From contig NC_081542.1 in NCBI RefSeq assembly GCF_901000735.1, positions 23,637,093 through 23,701,092 on the forward strand: DNA of 64,000 nt, read 5' to 3'. The notes under the pieces are model-generated. The model was not told where the DNA came from. It saw only the letters and a program-made list of their open reading frames with translations, and searched no databases. The translations under genes were made by a program, and so were the position numbers. Of the stretch, positions 56,331 through 64,000 are shown one piece after another. Position 1 is the first letter of the stretch, and each line of letters begins with the position of its first letter. The DNA comes from Corylus avellana (Eukaryota > Streptophyta > Magnoliopsida > Fagales > Betulaceae).

Positions 56331-59300
56331 CAGTCACGTTCCATGGGTTTACCAAAATAGCCCCAGCCCCAAGAGACTGTGCTGCACCTGCAAACTAGGA
56401 AACAAAAGAGAAGATTTTGAACACAAGTTTCAACTTAATAATATCTCTTACCCATACTATAAGTAGACTTGATAAATTTCATTTGATGAAGCAAATCATT
56501 CTCTTCTTCCTTTTTTCAAGTCCTCAAATAAATAAAATATCATTCCACAATTACATCACCAAAGTCCAGAAAGCAAAGCAACGCACAGTAACTCAGCTGC
56601 AAATACATAACTAATGAAACCCCACATTCACCATGTTACCATTAATTCTTCCAAAAACTGAAGAGAAAATTACTCATTTTATATTGCTTTCGGATGATAA
56701 GAGTACAAGAAATAGGTTTCAAAGTGATTTTATTTCCAAAAGTCTCCACTACAGTATTCAAGCCAAGTTCACGTTCTTATTTTAAATTCAGACTTCCGTA
56801 AATTTGAAATAATGACAAATCATCTGACCCTCTTCTTCCCTCTAACTCCTACAATCAAGTATTTAGGTATGTAGGCCTATAATGCTTAGTCCCAAAACAA
56901 TGTAGGCGTCTAATGTTAAAAATGAATGTTTCTTATGAGTTTTGGCAGGATGCACCCTTGGTAAACCTGCCTACTTGATGCAGCCATAAATCAAATGCTC
57001 AAGATGAATGTCCTTGCAGGTTTAAAGGAATGCAGTGTTAACTGATGGTTATATTATCTAATTGTGTATCCTTGTCTAGTTTTTTAAGGCCAATCGCCTT
57101 GTTCCTTCCTGTATCTCTGATGTTTTCTAGGGTTAATACTATACTCCAGGTAACCAGGCCAATGGGTTAGTTTTTCCATGATAATCTCAGAAGGGATAGA
57201 AATGCTTCCAACTTCACTCGTTGTCCTCTTCTTTTCTGCAACTCTAATCATCAAGTGATTTAGATAGGCCTGTTGTGCTTAGTCCCGAAATAACGTAGGG
57301 TTACAAAGCAAGTAAGCCAACACCTGTAGGAAGTGGCTAGGAATCTAATGCTAAATATGAAATGTTCTTATGAGTTTTAGCAGGAAACACCCTCAATAAT
57401 CACTGCCTACTAAATGCGGCAAGAAATCAGATGCTTTACATGAATATACCTACCAGTTTGAACGGAATGTAATGTTGACTGGTAAGTAAGTATCTTATCT
57501 ACTTATATATCATTGTCTAGTTTTTTAAGGCCAATCTCCCTGTTCTTTCCTGTAGCTGTGTATGTTTTCTTGCATTAATAGTATAGTACTCTAGCTCACC
57601 GGGTGAATAGGTAAGTTTTTATGGGATAGAATGTATAGAAACACTTAGACCCTCAGTCAAGTAGTTACTTTTGGATTAAATTATTCTTCTCTTTATGCCT
57701 CAAATATATCTTCAAGCTTACAAACAGTTTATCAACAACTAAAAGATACATTTCCTGGATATTGTATATGATGTTCATCCTCATCATCATTGTTTTAATT
57801 TTCTTTACGATGGTCTCTAGCCAAAAGTAATATTTTCTTCTTTTAAGTGATGGCCAAAACATCTTTGCTTGCAGGTATATCATTTTAAAAAAGCCAACAG
57901 TTCACTATGAATAAACTAATAATCATAAATAAAACCAAATAAATGGAAAGCTTAATTACCTCACTTAGAATGAGAACTCCTTTGTTGGAAGCTTGGCAGG
58001 CAACAAACTCATAGCTGACAAGATTCATTCCATCCCTTAAAGATGTTACGAGTGCTACATCTAAACAAGAAAGAGTGAATAAAAACATTTTGAGTGCAAA
58101 TCTCCCATTAAATATAGCCTTTTATACAACAGTATGGAAGAAATGATAGGTTAATTGCATCTCCATATTGATGGCTTGCCTCAACAGTTTTAGTTAACAA
58201 CAATGCTTCAATGTATGTCAAATGAAACAAATATTGCTAAAATTTGGACAACCAAAAATGTAATAATTATTATTTGGCCAATCAGGGAGGGAACACGCAT
58301 TTCGTGCATTTATCTTAAGGAACCTTCTATTAAACCTTTATTAAGTATCTGAGTACAACTTCAATATATTGTCAATAGCAACATGTAACCATCTCTCTTA
58401 CGATTGTCTTCAGTTAATGTGCTCACAGTGCTCTGACAGTATGCCAGAAAGTTAAAATATTTATATCCAATTTCCAGAAAATTGGATGGTTTATCAAAGA
58501 CAATAGAAAAAAATACCATTTAAAAAACAGATGGCATGATACATTTAAAGGAGTGTAAGTAACAAGAACATAAAAACAATAAAGAGCATAGGCATGAGCT
58601 AACTGGAAGACTTTATTTTGCATTTAATTAGCATGAGAACTCAAGAAACAATTGATTAAGATATTTAATGATTTAATTTGCCTCCTTATACTATTTCAAC
58701 ACCTTAGCCATCTTCTTAACTTGGGGGAGACAAGACAAAAAAGACAACAATGACTACGTCTGTGATCGATGGCACAAAAATGAGTACCAGTAATAGCATA
58801 TAGTGCACATAATGCATGAAAGTCGAGAGATCGATCCTGTAAATAAAGAAGAGAATGCTTTAGAAGTCTTCAGATGATCAGCCAACAATAGTTGCAATAG
58901 AGAAATGTTTTTCGTAAGAGCATAGCTAAAGGACTTATTAGGGCATAATAAGAAACATATCGAATTAAGAAAGAACAATAATTTTATGATATTTGCCTAA
59001 TTTTCAGTCTATGCAACATCAATACATGACAAAAGTTTAACTTCTTATCTTACACTGCTTCCAAAGACTATATAACAAAATGCATCTCTAGGACTTCAGT
59101 TTCAAATTTCTGAGTCCACAAATACTTATAAAAAAGAAAAAGTGATGGTAGAACTCAGCATGTGAACATGCAATGCTAGTAGTGAGCAATAAAGTCACTA
59201 AAAAGATAATAATGTTTGATTTACAATTAAAAAGATACCTTTTACAGTTAAAAAAACAAAGAGATGCGTTTAACATCTTAACCATTAATATAAGTTATTA

Positions 59301-62300
59301 TCTAATTTTACATATATGAGTTTGTAATTGATTGGATAAAAACAAAAGTTGATAAGGTAAAGACATACCAGATGATGTATTGGAACCGCAGTTAGAGTAC
59401 CAAATTTCCCATTAATGCGTCCAACAATCTCATGAACCTGGCTTGTAAGCTTTTGATCTATCAAAGCAACAAGAGAATATATTGATAATGGATACTCCAA
59501 GATGATATAAAATTTTGGATAATTTCATATTCAGAGCAACAGAGAAAGAACCTCTAATTGAATTCCCTAAGAATTGCAATTCTATTAGTGAAAGTTTATT
59601 AAAATAACATAAAACGAAGCATGCGTGAGACTAATTCTAAGGCAAGGCAAACCCAAGTAAAAATGAACATGATGATCATAACTTAATCAAACAGTCCCCC
59701 AAAACAAATTCTAAGTGTAAAAAAAATGACATGAAAATGAGGAAAGGAGAGGGAGTGGGGAGGGGGGGTGGACTAATAAGGCTTGTAGGTTATAATAAAG
59801 ATATTTTTATAAATTAACAAAGACCTTTTATTTTGCTGCAAACAGAGGCAGTTAAACTTGGTGTCATGTAAAGCTGGAATTTGTTTGAAGTCCTCCAAAT
59901 GTAGATACATAAAGGAGGTATAGATATAGGGTTCGATAGTAAGATAGGATTTATGTAGCCAACCATAAGGATTTCAAGTAAAGGCTCTCTTAAGTTAAAT
60001 AGAGTTGTGTGAACAAGTAACCAACCCCAAGTATCTAAAAAGTAAGGCTCTGGTAGAATTAAGTGGGGAAAGTAGGATTCATGTAACCAACATCACATTT
60101 CAAATAGAAGTCCTGTTAAGTTGAGAACACATGTACATGTACACTTATAAACATATGTGTATTTGGAGAATTATTTCCTTCTCCTATTTTACTACTTTAT
60201 CATAACCTACAAGCCTTCATTGATGTTAAAAGCTATAATAGTAGGATAGAAAAAATCAATAATATGCACACAATTTAAAGCATGTGTTTCACTAAGTCAA
60301 ATACAAAAATATAACAACCTACGTGAAAGTGAATTTTATTAGTTTATCTGCTTTGCATATTGTGATTAGAAAATCAAAGAATTTGGACCCGTATAATTGG
60401 TTATTGGAGAGAAATAAAATTTTACCAGATACCTAAGGAAATACTTTAACAATGATCGATCATCCATCCTAACTTAATTCCAATTGATCATGTATCATGT
60501 GCATAGAACAAATATAGCTTTTCCAGTTATATGAATTTAAATGGAGGAAACATGTTAAGAAGGAAAAATACACTCAGGAACATCCGTCCTTGTTGGTACT
60601 GCAATCTGCAGCAAAACAACTCGATCACGCCAATGTGGATTTTCTTCAAGGAACTTTTCAAACGCCAAAATCTTTTGGGGGATTCCCTTAATCATATCAA
60701 GACGATCGACCCCCAACATTACCTATCCATAGAAGAACAATAACATGAGGAAAATTAAAAGCAAACAAACTGATGATAGTAAGTCTAGCAAACAAGACTA
60801 AGGATTCCAGAATGAAGACATAAATCAAATATAAGCAAGAACAGCATTATTATAACCATGTCTAGCCCGACCAACCCCTAACATGACCACCACCTCAACA
60901 GTTAATTGCACTCTATTCATAATCAAGAAGAACTATTAACAATGGTGCTTCCAAACAAAACAGGTAGCTCTTACCTTTCGGCCGGCAAATCTTTGTTTCA
61001 GTTCTTTCATGTGATTCTGAACTTGAGGGAGTTCAAGAGCTCGAATAAATCGTTCATAATCTATCCCAATAGGAAACTGTTGTTTCAAGCTCCCAAGAAA
61101 ATAACACATAGGCATGTTGAGAAAAAAATTAAGGGAGGACTTCATATTGATAATTATAATCAATGCTGACAAACCTATGAAATATATGAAACAAAGTGTG
61201 GATTTTGCAGGAGAATGGAAAACAAAGAAAGAGAGAGGGTGATCATCTAATATGTACCGCAGCTACACGTGTAAGCTTTCCTTGATCCTCTACTCCTTCA
61301 GGCGTACCCTCAAGTCCAAGGATACGAGTGCAAGCACTTACAAAATGCCTTGCGTAATCATATGTGTGGAAACTGGAAGGTAAAATATCCACCAATTAAA
61401 ACATTATGGTCTAGAGAACTTAACATAAAATCTATATGAGCACAGCCATTAAACTCTTTTAAAAGTATTGTTGATATTAAAATATCCACCAATTAAAACA
61501 TTATGGTCTTGAGAACTTAACATAAAATCTATATGAGCACAGTCATTAAACTCTTTTAAAAGTATTGTTGATATAACAGGCTGATATTGAATGCCCCATT
61601 TCCTGGTGCAACCGAAGGATGACAAAAAAAAACTCTTTTCTTTTGCCTCTCACTTTTAACTTATCAGAATCCTAGATCTCCAATGATATAAACTTTATAG
61701 TAACTTTCATCTTATTGAATACGTCCTAGGGGAAGCTTTAAAATCCCCAACTCCCCAACTAGAAAAATCCTTTAAAATGGGGAACTAGATTTAGCATGAT
61801 GGAGGTCGTCAATAAGGAAAAATGGCTCTGCTTATATGGTCCCAAAAGAAATGCTCAAATTAGTATTAAGGCATAATACATTTGCATGCTTCTTTTCACT
61901 GAAGTTGATAAAACTAATTAAAGGCCTGACTGAAGCTAACAAGATCAAGCTACCACATTTCAGTTGCAGCTGCAGAGAGTTCATGAATTTGCCCATTGAT
62001 TTAATTAGGTTTTGTTTACTGGTATGAAGTTGACAATTAAAAGGAGGGAAAATGACGTAGGAACTAGCCTTTCTGAGAAATGGTACTATAAGGCCTATCA
62101 TACATACATACATATAAATATACATGTATACATACAAACACACATAAATTAATACATTAGTGTTCCCACCTAGTGAACCCCATGCATATTTGTTGGAAAG
62201 TTGGATTGCACCCTTTATATCTTTAAATGTGCTGTTAGGAGAAATTTATACGATTTCCTTGTTCATAAATTTTATGTCACGAACACTTGGGACAAACAGC

Positions 62301-64000
62301 AGTTTATCACATGCACATATTTTTCAAATTTGACCTAATCAATCATGAAGTAAATCACTTACTCAATAAAATTACAGAGTAAAGCAGCATAATCTAAAGG
62401 CAATGAATACCTTTGCATTTCTTGTTTATTCAACAATTATAGAAGCTTATGAATTTCCTAATGTTCTTCGGAGGTGGTAGGAATATATGTCAGTGTCATA
62501 TGTAGGCATCGAATGGAGTATTGGCATCAGAGATGTTATAGTGGTCAATTACTACTTAAAACATAGTAATGCTAATATAAAATAAGAAAAACGAATATGA
62601 TTTAGCATCTAATACAAAGACTTGAACACAAGCGTGCAACATATAGGATGTCACCAAAATGAGCAGTTTTTAAATTGGTAATCAAGGAGAAAGGTGAAGA
62701 CAGTTTCTCAGCTCCTAAGGAGACATCAACCAAGGCAAGAGGCAAGAACACAACCATAGTTTACCAGCTGACCAAAGTCTATCACTAAACTTGGATGACA
62801 TTTGGAGGCCTTTCTAGGCATGAGAACTTTGAGTTCCATCCAAATACCAGTCTACTCCTAAGAAGCATGATGAAGCAAAAACAGAATAAAACAAAGAATC
62901 GTGCATGTCCAAATAATATGCAGAAAAATGAATAGCTTACCCAACTAAATCAGCAGCAAGAACAGATCTCAACAGCTCTGACCGAGAAGGCAGCATTCTA
63001 TGTATTTCAGAGGAGGGAAAGGGAGTATGAAGAAACCAACCAACTTTCATTTTGTTGTTATATTCTTTTAGATATTTCGGAAGAAACATTAGGTGGTAAT
63101 CATGGCACCAAACTACATCTCCCTCCTTGTAATGTTCTTTCACTACTTCAGCAAACATTTGGTTTGCCTTCTTATATGCATCAAATTGAGACTGGAAACT
63201 ACGGGTGGTTGCAAGTCGATCTTCCTGTGGAATCCCGAGATAATGGAAAAGAGGCCACAAGATGTTGTTACAGTAACCATTATAATACTGATGAACCATC
63301 TCCTCATCAAGAAATATTGGGATGCACCTCTGCAGTCAATAAACCAAAGTTAGTAAGGGAGAGACAGTACATTATTTGTTTGTGTATTGGGGGGGAATGG
63401 GAGCAAAACTTACACATCATAGACATTATCCAATATTATAGATGATACTTGTAGTAGTTGTTAAGTTTTATGGGACTTCAAATGTAACCAAATTTCCGAA
63501 CCTTTTCAGCTAAGGCGTTAGTGAGTGCTCTTTGTCCAACTTCATCGGGTACATTTACACCAGCCCAACCAATCCATTTGGCATCAAACTCCTTCAGGCC
63601 TGCAAAAGAATTTCAAGGCTTCATTTAGCCTTCACTTCAGTGAATAGAGAATTAAAAAACATGCTTAAAAAAATTAAAAAAATTTTTTTTTTAAAAAAAA
63701 GGAGTGAGGGCAAACAGTAGAATCATTATTATTTTTAGCTTAGCAAGACAAAATAAAACAGAAAAATAGAAAATGTAATTTATGAGGTGTGGTCCCAGCT
63801 GATTGAATTATAATATACAATGCTTAAAGAAAGAATAAGGATAATGAAAGATTTGACCAATCACTTACCTAAAAGTGCAGTGACTAGCCCTCCAGCACTT
63901 ACCTCAAGTTGCCATGAGTCCTCACCCCTTCGGATAGCAGAGACCGGCAACCTATTGGCTACCACCAACAATCTTTGTTTAGAAGGGCGCCCATCTTGCC
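56331..64000 (-). CDS. TPS1: Second copy of the TPS1 5' half (exons 10 partial to 1 partial)
   Basis: The segment matches 33111-40776 base for base apart from scattered substitutions and a few small indels (offset 23220 rising to 23224), introns and intronic repeats included. Exons by correspondence: 64000-63869 (partial exon 1), 63599-63502, 63329-62941, 61372-61258, 61076-60975, 60722-60572, 59457-59369, 58836-58788, 58060-57960, and 56394-56331 (partial exon 10). All frames and splice sites checked are intact; one exon 3 difference (near 62982) is silent. It encodes the extension and most of the glucosyltransferase domain but, as assembled, not the phosphatase-like half. Start and upstream region are off the right edge. 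This is either an alternative haplotype placed in tandem or a very recent duplication. Confidence 0.92.

Noticed and set aside
1..64000. CRISPR arrays, bacterial operons, rRNA or intact tRNA genes
   Set aside because: No regularly spaced repeats, no rRNA blocks and no convincing tRNA cloverleaf were seen; spliced genes show that this is plant nuclear DNA.

Overview
The window is nuclear DNA from a eudicot plant, probably a woody one. It is AT-rich, its genes carry many short introns with plant-type splice sites, and Ty1/copia, LINE, TRIM and MITE remnants lie between and inside them. No species can be named from the sequence. The GGTGGCC-type dispersed repeat near 56.1 kb reminds me of tree genomes, but that is only an impression. 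The DNA is a scaffold of four contigs (1-10952, 11053-43510, 43611-56230, 56331-64000) joined by three gaps of exactly 100 N, a usual placeholder for unknown length. Order and orientation across the gaps are therefore less certain than the genes.

Layout. 1-1743: 5' part of a minus-strand Ty1/copia element (LTR, primer site, leader, gag) lying in an unrecognised minus-strand gene whose 5' end remains at about 1744-2600. 4044-12807 (+): EXO1, a flap/5'-3' exonuclease of DNA repair, in 14 coding exons, with two U12-type introns, one apparent single-base frameshift, and an intron duplicated around the first gap. 12.8-20.4 kb: intergenic, with a complete 342-bp TRIM retroelement. 20419-20805 (-): an S40/DUF584 senescence regulator. 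26511-28465 (+): a plastid-type pentatricopeptide repeat protein resembling At4g18975. 29720-41032 (-): a complete class I trehalose-6-phosphate synthase (TPS1 type) in 17 coding exons. 41387-43510 (-): a decayed copia element just upstream of the TPS1 start codon. 44346-48018 (+): an SRG1-like 2-oxoglutarate/Fe(II) dioxygenase. 49224-52929 (+): the cap-binding translation factor eIF4E. 56331-64000 (-): a nearly identical second copy of the 5' half of TPS1, starting abruptly at a gap and running off the right edge.

These are independent single genes, not an operon or cluster. The PPR and TPS1 genes converge tail to tail. The S40 and PPR genes are neighbours here as I recall their Arabidopsis counterparts to be (At4g18980 and At4g18975), which supports both identifications. 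I found no undescribed system. The most informative signals are the paired minor-spliceosome introns in EXO1, the TPS1 half-copy (more likely an uncollapsed haplotype than a real duplication), the TRIM element with a perfect target-site duplication, and several splice-site or frame oddities that transcripts could settle.
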